Notes under the pieces: generated by a model
Seen by the model: only the letters and a program-made list of their open reading frames with translations
The model's database searches: none
Told to the model about the DNA's origin: nothing
In this document: in pieces, positions 38,713 to 52,576 of the stretch
Numbering within the stretch: position 1 is the first letter of the stretch
How the letters are laid out: each line of letters begins with the position of its first letter
Translations under genes and position numbers: made by a program
Assembly (NCBI GenBank): GCA_037074765.1
Contig: JBAMDO010000233.1
Span: 19,498 to 83,497, forward strand
Origin: Mansonella perstans
Taxonomy: Eukaryota; Nematoda; Chromadorea; Rhabditida; Onchocercidae
DNA length: 64,000 nt
Direction: 5' to 3'

Positions 38713-39610
38713 AATTCATCGCTTAACAAATACCTATATTACCATCGAATATTGAGTGGAAAAACTAACACATGCATTAAAGGTCAGCGATTGTGTTTCT
38801 AAACTGAGTGAATTTCATTTAATGAATGAACAGATGAGTGAGTGAGTGCCAAAAGTCTGGAAATCTCAATTGTTACTCATTTCTTGCAGTATTTTTCAAT
38901 GAAATAGTAAGACCTTATTAAAATAATAAATATTAGATATCCATAGGATTTTTTTCAAATTTCCTTTCACATTTAATGAAAAGTTAATTTTTTTGAAAAT
39001 CAGTCAAAAGTTAAAGTAATCGAAGTTGTTAAAAAAGCTTACTATGTAACAATATAACCAACAGCACTGACATGTTGATGTCGGTAAAAGGCAAATTACG
39101 CAAAAAAGTGAAAATTAAAATGAAAAACATCCCATTGAAATAAAATTAACATATTGAATAATAAATTAATTCATTTGTCACCAAAATCCTTTCATCTCTT
39201 CCTTAGCAAAAAAAGCTTTATTCAACATCTCAATATCCTTTTTTATCAAATTTGCAACTCAGTTTAAGTCAGTTAATGAGTTCCCACCAAATTTCTTGAT
39301 GAGCAGCATCTTGTCTACAATATAGTTTTCCTCCACAAAAAAATATGACACTAGTTGTTATATCGTGCTAGCGCAATATTAAGTGTATTATCACCGAAAT
39401 ATCACAAGAGCTATGTATTTTGATAAGGCTAGCGGTAATAAGATTACTTGTCTTAAGGGCTATTCGTCGTTTTCTTTTTTTAATCAATTTTCAATGGTTT
39501 TCTTAATCAACATCATTCTTTTTATATATGTAGAGGATTTGTACTCTTTAATTCATTTAGTAGCTAAAGAAGTGATTTCTTTAAAAGGAAATTGATTAAA
39601 AATTCTGCGG

Positions 39611-39687
39611 TATATATAATATAATATAATATAATATAATATAATATAATATAATAATAATAATAATAATATAATATAATATAATAT
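39611..39687. repeat. (ATAAT)n / (AAT)n microsatellite
   Basis: About 77 bases of ATAAT pentamers, interrupted by a run of AAT triplets and followed by more pentamers. A compound simple-sequence repeat, likely variable in length. Confidence 0.95.
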
Positions 39688-42211
39688 AGTATATACATAT
39701 ATTTATGTATCTGTTGTTTTAGGTTTTTGTTTCGGGATTTCCTTTTCCTCACCTTTTTCGTTTTGTTTTTAATGTAAACAAACTAAAAATAATCTAAATA
39801 CATGAATTGGGCATTGATTAGTTATTGCTCGATTCTTAAAGCATTTTGAGCATTTGAGATGTTGGTAGTAATTAATTATCCCAAATAAGTGGTCTGTTCT
39901 CGCAAAACTATTATTGCAAAACGTATAAAATAAATGGCTTGTTAAATATTATTTAAAAAATGTATTTTTCGATTTATCAGGTCCATTAAATCAATGTAAT
40001 GTTTGCTGTAAGCTGGCCTTACGTTATCCCCATGTCCTTGAAAATTTTTACCTGATGCGAAGACCTACTTATACTTGACGATATTTCTAAATTTTCAAAC
40101 GAATTAGAGAAAGGATTACTCGTTTATACCTTTCATATGATAGTGTCTCCTCATTTTATGAACTGCAAAAGTAATTGTAAGTAAATTCAGTTTTTTAAAA
40201 TGGTTGAATAAAATTTTGCTTAATTTTGTTATATTCCAGAAGAAAGATTGTTAAAAAGTATAATTTCAAAATACAGAAAAGACAGAAAAGTGCTTTATCA
40301 TGTTGATAGCAGAAATAGAATGCATGAGAAAGAGAAAGATGACAATAAAATTTAAATGAAATGAATGAATGAAAGGGATTTGACTTTTTGAATTAAATTG
40401 AATTGAATTTGAAATGTCAACCAGCAAATCATTTCGAAATTTCAAAAATTTTTTTTTCTTTGAATAATCAAAAGTGAACAGTCACACAGAAAAAGAAAAA
40501 GGGGAAGAAAGGTAAAGGCAAAAAAGGGGAATGAAAAAGAGCAATGAATGAATGAAGGAAGATGGATACTAAGTAAATTTACTTCTAAAATTTGCTAACA
40601 TAGAAATTGATTTGAAGTTGTTTATATTGTTGCAACTGTTTACTTATTCTCTTTCCTTCTTCCTTTTACCCTTTTCCACCTCTTTCAATTCGAATTTTAT
40701 TTAAAGTTGAAAAACCGAAAAATTAAGTAAAAGTTGGAAAGAAATATTTCAGCGAAATTTCGTTCCATATTATAAATGAATTTTGCACATGATGTAATAA
40801 TGGAAAAGAAATAATAACCAAATACATGAAAAATGAAGAAAGTATATTTGAAGTGCCAATTCATCAAACATTGGAAATGTTAATGAATCTTAATTTATTG
40901 GCATTTTGTTAACAATAGTGATAATTGTATTTGTTTAAAGCGAGACAGGAAAAGAGTGTGTGTGTCTGTGTATGTGCGTTTACAATCAAAATTTATATCT
41001 TTATCAGGAAGTTATTAAAATAAGTATAAACATGAATACTTTGTTAACCGTCATAGTCATATTCCAATTATTATATTAATAACAAGTAGTAGTAAAATAT
41101 TGCGAAAAACTACCGTATAATATTTTATCACTGCCATTTTTCTTATTTGTAACATTGCTTCATTAATGATATACTTTGCTTCTTGCTTTGTATCAGATGA
41201 TAATTAAAATTCGGGCTAAAAACTTATTAGAGGTTAATAAAAATTTGAATTTTAAAAGTCAAACTATTATGAATTGTTTCCGGTTATTTCCTAATAATTA
41301 CAAGTTTATTTTAACTAATTATTTCATGCTTATCCCTTGAATAACTTTCTGACAAAGATATGAATCTTGATTGTAAGCACACACACAGATGCAGATATGG
41401 ACACTCGCTTTCTGTCCTTTTTTTAATGCTGTATTGGTTTAAATTTTAGGAGAAAAGTTTTTATCAATGAACAGTGCCGATGTGATATGATAAGCAATAC
41501 TTTTGACAAAAGATAGAAAAATGATGAAGCTATCAATTGATAAGTTTGAAAATGGCAGTCAGTACTTGCAGATATTAGAAATTGACTATCTGGCAACGTT
41601 TTGGATAATATCTCTCTCTCAACATTTCACATCATACTTTAAACATACATGGTTTTAAATCTACACAAAATTAGATTGACCTATTTTATAGAGAAAATGA
41701 AAAGTTGTAATACTTTGACAGATCATTTCAATATTTTATGAGCCAAAAAAGAGCATTGCGGTGAAATGCCAAAGGCAAAGTTAATCTAATGATAAGTAAT
41801 TATTTTAAATGATGATGAAATATAGTTTAGATAAATCGGAATTGATAAACTGTTTCCGACATACAGCTGCTGCATTGAGAAAAAATTACTGCAGGAATTT
41901 CAGGCTGCTCTCCAATAGCTCTATTAATGTTAGCTTTTTTTTATTATCTGCTGAAATGATAATTTTGATATCGAACAAACAAAATTTGCATTTTTTCTAC
42001 TCTTTTCTCGTCTCCTTCATTTTCATTATCTTTCTCTTTCTTAAATATTTTAAAACACTAGAATTTAAACGAATTTGTCAATAAAGTACTTAATACTTGG
42101 AAATTGTTCGCTTGGAAAAATGGGAAATTTTCTTTTAGAGCAAAGGAAACAAAAAAACAAATGCCTAAGAAGCCTAAAATGGAGTTATCATAACTAGAAC
42201 ATACAAACAAA

Positions 42212-42241
42212 GCTTACCTTTGCTTTAAACCAAAGGTAAGC
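42212..42241. repeat. Perfect inverted repeat, 11-bp arms with 8-base loop
   Basis: GCTTACCTTTG, loop CTTTAAAC, then CAAAGGTAAGC. The arms pair perfectly. It stands alone in intergenic DNA, with no A+T tract or flanking gene to suggest a terminator. It could be part of a small repeat or a protein-binding palindrome. Confidence 0.8.
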
Positions 42242-45200
42242 CAAGGTAAACGATATGACAAATGTATAAACAGCAAATTCCAATGAATGAAATAATTGTT
42301 GATGGCGATATTTTTACCTGCATCACATTCTGTCTATTCCACTAATTTTTCTTAACTTTAGATTTCATTTTAAGCTACATATTTTAACAGAAATGCTGCT
42401 ATAAGCTACAACAATTATAAAATCATGAATGCTGATAAACTTGTCCTTCATCTGATTTCTGCTGACTGTTTTATTTATTTTTATCTCCTTTATCCGTTGA
42501 ACTTAAATTTTGAACTTTTAGAAATTCGTTATTCATCGGAAATGTTGCCAAAGGAAGGCCAGGGTGAATGGTGTAGGAAAGAAGTGAAGCAGATGAAAAT
42601 GCCATCCGTTTTGAATGATGCAAAATTTTGATTGCCAACAATCTTGGTAGCAAAAAGCTTCAATAACTGCAACATTGATAAAAATTTTCGCCTACTTCTT
42701 GTTCAAATTTCTGATTACAGAAACAACATTCATTATTTCATCCTTGAATCTAATCTAATGCCTTCTTAATTAGTCCGTTTAAAAAAAGTTTTATTAATAA
42801 TTTTTTGTGGATTCAAAGCAATCCAATTGATATGCAGCAATGATAATTTAAAAGCAATTGTTCTATCGCTATGTAAAAATATTAGGTTCAAATGAAGCAA
42901 ATTTAACTTTGTCATAACTATTTCTCTAAATTTGATGGTATGCAAAGCAAGCAAACGCAATTTCTTATAGTCATGTTTAAACTCTAATTCGACGACATTA
43001 ATAAAATGTGATCACCAACTGTTCTTTAAAAAGAAAAAAGCCTTTCAATATTTCAGTTGAATTTATTTAACTGACGAAAATATGAAAGTGAAGCAAAAGT
43101 TTTATTGCAAATTTGGTTTGTAATGAAAATGAAATATGGCATGGCATATTCTCTGACTAATCGTTATGAGTAAAAAATAGTTCAAATAGAAAAAAAGTTT
43201 TTGAAAAAAATTTTTGCTTAAATTTTTTGGTGATGCCCATTCAATAGATGTAAATGCAGGCTCAATTTTACTGATGACGAGCAACAAAAAAAAAAAAATC
43301 ACGGTATGATATTCAAATAAAAAATAACGAAAAGAAGCGACTTTTATGGTTGTACTTGTGGACGAGAAATTTGTCGCCAATACTGCATAACTGTGACCTT
43401 GACACAACCTATAGCGATTTGTAATAACGATTTATCCCATAATAAAGATTTATTCCATCTAATAAGTTCAAAAAAGGCCATAATTTTTGTTATGACGTCT
43501 ATAGGAAACATTATCGGAGTAATAAAATATTCATGGAATCAAGTTTTCCACTCATTTTTCTTCCCTTTTTAATCTAACTTTGTCTTGCATTTAATTAAAG
43601 TTCACTTTTTTAGATGTAAAAAGGATTTTTTAGATGTTGATGAATATTGAAGTATGTCTGATAATTATTCCAAATTATAATATTAAGTTTGATAACGCTT
43701 AAATTTGAAAAATAAAATTTCCCATTCCTCTGCACAACAAATATCAGTTATGAAAATTATTAATTGGCAATATAAATCGCATAATAAAAAACAATGGAAT
43801 AATATTATAATTTGGGATAAATACGACATAAATTCCCATTGTAGAAGATACTAACAAATTAACTTAATGAAACATTTCTTTGGAAGATCGTCTCAATGTA
43901 ATTACTGGCAAATAACATCTACCACAATTGACATTCTATTATTTTTGATTGCCTGAATTTAGTTAAATCACCACATAAATATGTGACGCGTATTCAATAT
44001 CTGAAATCGAATATATATATAGTGTAAAATTTACTCAAAGTTGTTTGCGAATGACAACAATCAGTGCTGGTGATACTATTAGAATAACCGGAAAAAGACA
44101 ATGTTGTATTGGCTTTGTTGCTATGAAATAATTAGACTGATGAACGGTTAAGAAAAATTCTTAATCAACAAGTATTAAATTTTGTATTTATTAGTAAAAT
44201 TTAAATGGAAATGCTCGAGAAGAGAAATTAGTTTGGTTGTTGAAGTTGGCTAATTTTTCTTTCTTTGGAAGTGAGGTAAAAAAATAAACTAAGTATTGTT
44301 ATTGGAATAATATAACTGCCAATAATAGAATTGAAGCGGAAATAAATTCGTCAACAACTTAAATTATGAAATCTATGTACAATGAATGTCACAAGATAGT
44401 GAAGTATTGAAATATTGATTGACTTTTATTGAGTCTACAGTAATCATGAGTGCTATATGTTGATCAGATTGCATCAGGCTAAAATCAACACATTTTTATC
44501 TGTTAGAAACTATGAATTCTCTATGATACTATAATTACATAGAAAAATAACTGTTCATGACAATTATTTCAACTGATAATGATTTTTAAGAATAACTGAA
44601 TGATTGTTAGACATTTCAGAAGATAAACTAAATTCCATCAATGAATCCTGTAAAATATCTCGCAAAATTGACCTTTTTTTTTTTAAACTTTATGACACCG
44701 GAAAATTAAATACATACAATCGCTGTGATAAAGGCGAGGGATTAAATTTTGAAATGGGATTTCAATATTTGGTTTCATTGTTTGCCCCGACACCAAAATT
44801 TCTATAAAGTATGCTAAATTCGAATTTATTTCTATTTTATATTTGTCGAAAAAGGAATGAACAACGAAAAGAAGTTAAATCAAATTATCAAATTGAAATA
44901 AAATATCAAATATGAAATAAAATATCTTTTCTCACCGGCAAAATATAAGGAATTGTTTTTTAAAATGTCTCGCAGTATAAAAACATTATTTTGTAAAACG
45001 AAAGATTTTATCAATGGAAAAAAGCAAGAGTAATGGACGGGTTGCAAGTTATACAAAATTATCAAAAAACCTTTTCTAGTTCCTTTTGAATTGAAAATTT
45101 ATCGATTGGGAAAGGAAGAGGGACAATTAGAATTAGAATTATTTAAAAATTGGATATATTGATGATCTATAGATGTATTCTTCTTATCGTAAATAGTTTT

Positions 45201-48200
45201 TCAAATAATAAAATGTAATTAATTATGCTTCATACATGATTCGTGACCCCAAAAGACACTGTCATAAATGAAAACATTTTCAGTTATTTTAAGGTAAAGA
45301 GATAATGATAACAGCTGAGTGACGGATTATGTATGAAGCTATAATTTGACATTTGCTTGGTACAGGCTTTTTAATCAAACACTGGTTGACTAAAGGAAAT
45401 AGCTTGACTAGTTTTGCGAAGAAAATAAAATATGGAAGATAAATCGATGAGAACCAGACTTGAAAGTGCTACGGCAAAGGAAGCAAAGGAAAAACAGATC
45501 GAAATAAGGCATGACACTTCAAAAGCATTCAAGATATTTCGTTGGAATCAGTAAAGAAAATATAGTACAAGCAATACGAGCTAAATAAGAGAAAGGATAA
45601 GGGAAAGAGAGTAAAAAACTAACAAACAGAGTGAAAGTAAACAAATAAACAACTAAGTGATTATTTTCGAAATTAACAGGAATATGTCGGAAGTGCAGAT
45701 TCGCTGATCAAGAAATGGCGCATATTTTTTGATATTATGACTAAATCAATTGTAGTTGACCAAGACAATTGATGACAAATGGCCCAAGAAATTAAGGATA
45801 GATGATGAAATGCTCTGGTCGAAAACATATGAAAACAACAGAAAGTCAACCTATTCTAAAATATTTCAATAAGATTTGGATGATTTGTTTCTTTTTTCGA
45901 GATTTTTACATACCATAAAAGTTATTATTGTATTCGCTGACTGAACTGAAAAGTGCTTAAAGAGATGATGATATTACAATAACTGGATAATTAACTTATC
46001 AACTTATATTTTGCATAAATAATGTAACATACTACAGCCACATGATTGAAGCCAAATAGTAATAGTTACTTTTCGGATTCAAGACAGAAGGCAATTTTTA
46101 CAGTTTTGGTAAAATTTCGAATAGCAGCGCAGGAAATATGAACGTTGATATTAGGAGACGAAGCAATATGAGCTTAAGAATCTTAAAATTTCATGCTTTT
46201 AAATTTGAAAATTTCATGATTCCAAAAAATGATGTTACAAATTTCGATCATAATATTACTGTTTTATTTTGGGTATAATTTTTGTGCAATTTAATTTCAT
46301 CCTCCAGTTTTTGTAATCATTTTATGATAACTTCAACTATTATAATTTCTGGAAAATTTTGTTCTGCTACCTTCTTAAAATGCTAGAACAATTTTCAGTT
46401 AAATTATGTGCAATGAATAAGGAGATGTTTTACAAATTAAATAGACTTTACAAACTTATCAAAGCGCTTTCATTTTATGTTAAGGACAAATTATTTTTCA
46501 GCAAAAAACTGTTATAAAATTCATGAAATTCTCTTGAAAATAAATTTGTTTTGTAAGCCATGACATCTATTACCAGCGCTAATTTGTTAATAGCTAACAT
46601 GAACAAAGTGACGCAATATGAAAAATAATCGGAATAATAGATAATTAGAATTTAATTTGGAACTTTATTAAAATTAAATTGTATTAAGGTTTATTATGAT
46701 TTATTATTCCTCTCCCTTTCTTTTATATTATTTTTTCAAACTTGCTTTTATTTTTCATTCTTTTTCCTCCCTTTAAAAACTTTTTTTTTTAAATTTTAAG
46801 AAATAACTTGTTCATGCATACTTATTTCTGAAAAGAGAAAAACATTGAGAAAAAATTGAAATGCTTTTAACCATCATTTTGGCTATTGAAATCAAAAACA
46901 TCTGTCAAAGAGTGTAAAAAGAATCATAATGTTCACATCAAATTGCTTTAAGATTCTTTAAAATTCAACTTTCGCAATTGAAATGTACTTGGAACCAATT
47001 CCATCAGCTTCCAAAGTATTATTGTAAGAAAATGGCCGTTATATATGTTCATATTTGTTACATTGTCATTCAACCGGAAAATTTTTCCTGTTTTCTACTT
47101 TGTTTTTTCTTCTTCCTTTTTTTCAAATTTTTTTCCTGAGAACAACGAGAAATGAAGGAAACGGTTGAAAAGAAAACGAAGCAGAAGAGAATGGGTGGAT
47201 ATTACCATATCTTTATCATAATTAGATGTCACCTCTAATTGTAATGTATAAATTATCCGACGAAAAATGTTATTCTGCTTTTCGAAAAAAAGCTCAAAAT
47301 AATTATTAAATATTGATTTTTAAAATACTGTATGTGTCAAAAGAAAATAAGCAAATTTTCATTTAACAAATTAGTTATGCCAGCGCAAAAACAATTATCA
47401 TTTAATAGGTCATTTTAAAAGACTGGCTTCATTTTTCAATAAATCACTTAGAGATATAACCTATGAAAAGTGATAAGAGTACAGGGAAGAAGGTAATGTA
47501 CTAGGAATTATTGGTTAGAAAATGAATAAAGAACAGAATGAATCAAAATGACTGCTACCATTACGTAAGCGCATTTCATATTATACCGGTCAGTTAAGCT
47601 CATCTTAACCATAAATTCATTTTTTTTAAATCTATTGCAGATTAGCAAGCAATTTTTACAGTTTTTTAACGATTGAAAGGGTTGATTCATGTTTGAAGAA
47701 CATATGTTCCATTTAAAAACAGCATGATTCACTGAAATACTGTGTGAGATGCTGCACTAATATTTGATAAACAAACATTTAAGAATTATTAGTTTGAGCA
47801 GCGGAAAAGAAATGATGAATTTCGTCAATTCACACAAAAATGGCAGAGAATAAATTAACGCTCAATTCCGAAATTTTCGTTCTAATTTGCAATTAATCAA
47901 ATTACAATATGTGAAAAGCTTTTTTTTGTTTTTTATTCAAAATTCACTTGATACAATTTCACATTAATGAAAGCTTTTAATTTTGATCAGCAATGAAAAA
48001 TAAAATTATTGGTTGAGCAATAACAGTCGACCAAGTAAGTAGGAAGGTCTAGTAAGAAAATTTATTTGTTAGAAAACATAGGAAATGTGAGAACTAAAGA
48101 TTATCTCTTGAAAAATTCATTAGAAGAAATGGCAATTTTTCTAACAATTACATTTCGAACATTCACATTTATTAAATTTCGCTCTGTTTCGAAATGTATC

Positions 48201-49618
48201 ATAGAACTTTTTAGTTTTACTTTTCGTTGTTTGTAAAAAATGTTTGAAAGTTTTTTAGTCATAAATTATTAGTGTTGAACTGATTTCACTTGAAAATAAT
48301 TAATGAAATTGGACCAAACAATAATTAATTTTTAAATTAAAACTTAACATAAATTAACTGATCTCAGCTTTATCCTTTTTTACTTTTTAAATTATCAAAC
48401 TGCTTGTAAGTGTAACATATAAAAATGGTTAAAATAAAACAGAAAAGCAGAAAACGAATAAGCAGCAAGTGGGAGGTATGGAAGGGATATTTTACAAGTA
48501 ATCAAGTGATTTCGTCCTTTACGTAGAATGAGAACTTCTTTATCGAAATTAGGAATGAGAAAAGAAACTGGTTTTCGGATGACTCTGTAATTGTAGTACG
48601 ATATCGTCCGGTAATTTGCAGCACAGAAGTGAGCTAAGAAAAAAGACGGAACATTTTCACTCATTGTAAAAAATACGATAGTGTAGTACAAGTACTTAAT
48701 TACAGTTTCAGTTAGTATTTATTCAGTCACTTTATTCGTGAAAAAGACAAAAATGAGATAAATTATGTTGGCTTCGTTGTAGATATACTGTAGAGGATAC
48801 AAAACACGGATGATACTGTAAAACGCGGACGACACCGTAAAGGAGCGATGCTATCAGTGCCATTTAATTAAATGGGAATGAAACTTTTACTGAATATATG
48901 AATTTCGTAACAGTAATCAAATGATAATTCCAATTAATATCTTCAAGTATTATAAATACTTATATAAGTTATAGTATTTTGTATTGTATTTTATTACATA
49001 TACTTCAAGATTGTATGTAAATACTGCATTTAGTGAAAGAATTCTAAGAAATAAAGTAGGGATTTTAAGAAATAGAAAAAGAAAAAATTTTTTCCTTTTG
49101 CTGTCAATGTTTTTTAATGCATATTGTCCCAAAGTGTTTTTTCATCTTTCAAATTTTGACAATTTACTAAGTGAAGTAATTGCCTTTTATTCAGCCAAAT
49201 CGTTACAAAAAGATTCGAAAAAAAAATTTCTTTTCTTTTACCCCTCGTAAAAAAAGTAGAAGACGTACTCCAACTTTCGAAGACAAAAAGTGAAAAAAAG
49301 TGTAATTAATGAGAATTGTAATTAGTAACGTTCCTTTCTTCTGAAATTAGATAATTATTTTTGACTATTTTAGTGAAAATTTGAAAAGCAGAGAAAAAAT
49401 TTCTTCCATTCTTCAACAATATTTTATGTGTTTCGTCGCTCAAAAATTCTTTTTTCCCGAATTTTGTAAAACAACTGCTTTTTTTCAAATTTAATAATTA
49501 TTAGTTGGGTTAAAAGAGAATTTCAAACTTTTTTAAGTTTAAATTTTCAGTCTTTGATATCAATCAACCGATTAGATCCGATATCATAACTTCGTGATGG
49601 ATGAATTTCTCATGCGAC

Positions 49619-49664
49619 ATTTATTGCACAAATTCCATGATATTTATTGCGCAAATTCCATGAA
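49619..49664. repeat. Imperfect tandem duplication of about 24 bp
   Basis: Two adjacent copies of a unit containing ATTTATTGCACAAATTCCAT, differing at one or two bases, in the gene-poor region. Confidence 0.75.
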
Positions 49665-52576
49665 TTTCTGTCTAATAGCTATCAAGCCTGCAAATGCGAA
49701 AGATGCGTCTTACATTTGTCCTTCAATTTCTTTTTTAAGTGAAACTTGATAGGGCGACATTTCTTTTTGTAAGCATTTTAAAATGTCATTAAAGAGATTA
49801 TTTCTTGAATTCAATGATTTCCATATTTGCATGCAAATCACTCAAACAGAAAGAAAAAAGAGTGAGAGAGATTAATTAATAAGATTAATTAATAAAGAAA
49901 TACGGTAATTAATAAAGAAATTGCTTCATATTTTTCTTAAAATTAATATTTGCGGCAAATTTTTAATTTTCTTGAATTGCTTTATTTATTTCAAGAAGAT
50001 CAGAAAAAATAGCATATTATGTGCGGCGATTATCTCAAACAATCGTTATTTGAGAGCAAAAAATAGGGTCGACTGATTTCACTTTAGAAATACAACCTAA
50101 TTTCATTATTCAATTTCACTACTCTTCTTTTTTTTCACTATTATTAGAGCGAGCTCATTATTAATCTATTTGTATACACAATGATCTTTGAAATAAATAA
50201 GACATCAAATGGTCCTTTTTACAGCCCGACTTCACACATTCATCTTATTGCTAATGCCCACCAGATATGGCAAATTGTGCCATCAGCCAAGAGAATGCTG
50301 AATAGATTGGCACTGAATTATGACTATCTAAATAACTAAATGCAGTGATTGTAATATTCGATCTCAACTACGTTTGTTTGATGAAGTCATAACTGGCAGA
50401 AATGCGGAAAACGGAAAAATGAAAGATGTGACATCCATTTATAAATTGTCCGAATTTAAGACTAAAGCATGCAAACACTTACAATGAAAGAATATTTCTT
50501 GGAAAATTAATTTGATAAAATTTTTAGCATTTCATTATTAAAGTATTTTTTGATAAGCAAAAGACTTTGCAATTTTCAATTTCTAATTAATCGAAGATCC
50601 AAATATAAGTGTATTTTTCAATTTAAATTACATAGAGCACAAAAAAAGGGGATGAAAGTAAGGGAAATTGAAAATAAGTAGCGCGAGAAATGAAAAGAGG
50701 AGGGATATAGATTAGGTAAGATTAAACAAAACTAACTTGTCTAATTTCATTATCCATTTAAGGATATTTTTTCATATACTGGCCAAAAAGTATTTCCTCA
50801 TCAGATATCATTGTGATAATATGGGGAATGTAAAAAAAAGTGAAGGAGGAAGCCATTTGTCTAACAGATCTTTTTGCTTACTTTTTTTTTCACTGAGCAA
50901 ATATACGTCAGTTAGTTGCTTCTGTTAGCTAATAATTTGTGCTACTTTTTTTTTTCGCTTTAGTAATTTAAAAACATGCTCTTAAGTATTTTGAAATTTC
51001 TCTACATAGTGGAAAGCAATTTTGAATTCCGGCAGAAGCAACGAACTTCTCACAGATATGTATGCATGTTTATCTGTTGACAAAATCGGATGTTTGGAAT
51101 TTCTTCACGTCATTCATTCTATGAGAACATTTGAATATATCGCATAATTTGGATGAATGTATAAAAACATCGGTTGTAACAAGTTTCTATTTGGAAGTTT
51201 CATCAAATTATTTTCATTTCATCAAGTAATTTGAAATTTTAATATATTAGAATAATAATTAAACAAAATATGAAGATATTATAACGAAACAAACAAAAAA
51301 TGCAAATTTTTGTGTTAAAATTGGCAAAAAATCACTTAAATTTTAAATAAATTTATTGATTGGATTTTTTTGGAAGCATATGTTATATGACTTTAAAAAG
51401 TTTTTGAGGTATTTATTAATCTATGCATATTTTCAATTTCATTTGATTTTAAATCGGCGAATTGATATTCAAATGGAGCGGAATTAATTCAATTAAGCAG
51501 CAATTCAATTCAACAGGGCATAATACACATCATTAAATGGTGTACTTCTTCAATTTCAAATCATTTATGACTTTTCCTTATCGAAGAAAGTGAATTGGAA
51601 AACAATAAACATTGATAATAGAGATTTGAATTATTGAATAAATTTCTGTGAAACATTCAAACCCATTATTGCTGACATTTTGTCGTTTGTTCTTACACTT
51701 GAATAATTTGCATTTGGCAAAGTTTATTGTGAAAATTTTACATTGGAGATTTGTTTTGCATTAGTCATAAAATCTATGCATACAACCCACAACTTTTTTT
51801 TTTAAATTTCAAGTTAGAGAACAATTTTATTCATAAGAGTCGTTTATTATCGTTTTTATTATTTTAAATTTTCTCGAACAATAAATATACCTAGATCTGA
51901 TGTATAGCAACTGATAATTGGCCGGTATTGAAAAAAATGAAAAAAAAAAATGCAATTGATCATTTTTAGGAGTAACCGTTCGTCTTATTGCTGAAGAAGA
52001 AAAAGGATTAAAAAATTCATTATTAATTGTGACCACTGGTCAAGCAAAAATATGCAAAATTGTTGTTGGTTGTAAACTAGTCCAATGCGATCTATACAGA
52101 TTTCATGTATTACTGTTTTCCGAAAGTTTTCGCTCCAGAAGGAGATGTTTTAGGATGGAATTAGTGGTAGAGGTCAAAGAAATGAGATCAATTTTGCTAA
52201 AAAAGCAATGAATAATTTTTTTCCTGTTTTTTGGAAAATGACATTGAAATTAACATAGAAATTAAACTAAAAATAGAAATTTTGTTGAGCAAGATGTCTT
52301 GAACTAAACAAATCATTCGAGATATTTGTATATGTAAATAATTCACCGAATGATTTTTTGCTACTCTTAAATGGCTCGAACTGACTTTAATATTCGTGCT
52401 ACCGTTTGCGACACTAAACTTGTTTCTGACTTGAATGTTATTTTGCGAATTCTGAAGTGATATTTGGATTCAACTTGATTCAAATAAATGCAAACAAGAA
52501 TGATATAATAAAAACTGTGCTTAACATTAATCAAATATCTAATGAGGATGGAACAATGAAAAAAATAATGATCACT

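Larger units (their letters stand above)
38713..52576. other. About 14 kb gene-poor region
   Basis: No supported gene was found on either strand. Open frames are short and dominated by Phe, Leu, Ile, Asn and Lys, as expected by chance at this base composition. The region holds the microsatellite at 39611-39687, a perfect inverted repeat at 42212-42241, short tandem repeats near 49619-49664, and a GT-rich run near 40960. It lies downstream of the stomatin gene and upstream of the orphan membrane-protein gene, so it may include 5' exons, alternative 3' exons or regulatory DNA of either. No tRNA, rRNA or transposase coding sequence was recognised. Confidence 0.5.

Noticed and set aside
38444..38719. 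Cys-rich minus-strand frame starting MNYAKFKQSIVRC
   Set aside because: A shifted frame in the same DNA gives a signal peptide and a phase-correct donor into the next exon, so the Cys-rich reading is a shadow.
41809..42084. 91-codon plus-strand frame, hydrophobic at its end
   Set aside because: Composition fits chance translation of T-rich DNA; no splice partner or upstream signal.
48395..48691. 98-codon minus-strand frame
   Set aside because: No recognisable domain, no splice context and composition similar to surrounding chance frames.
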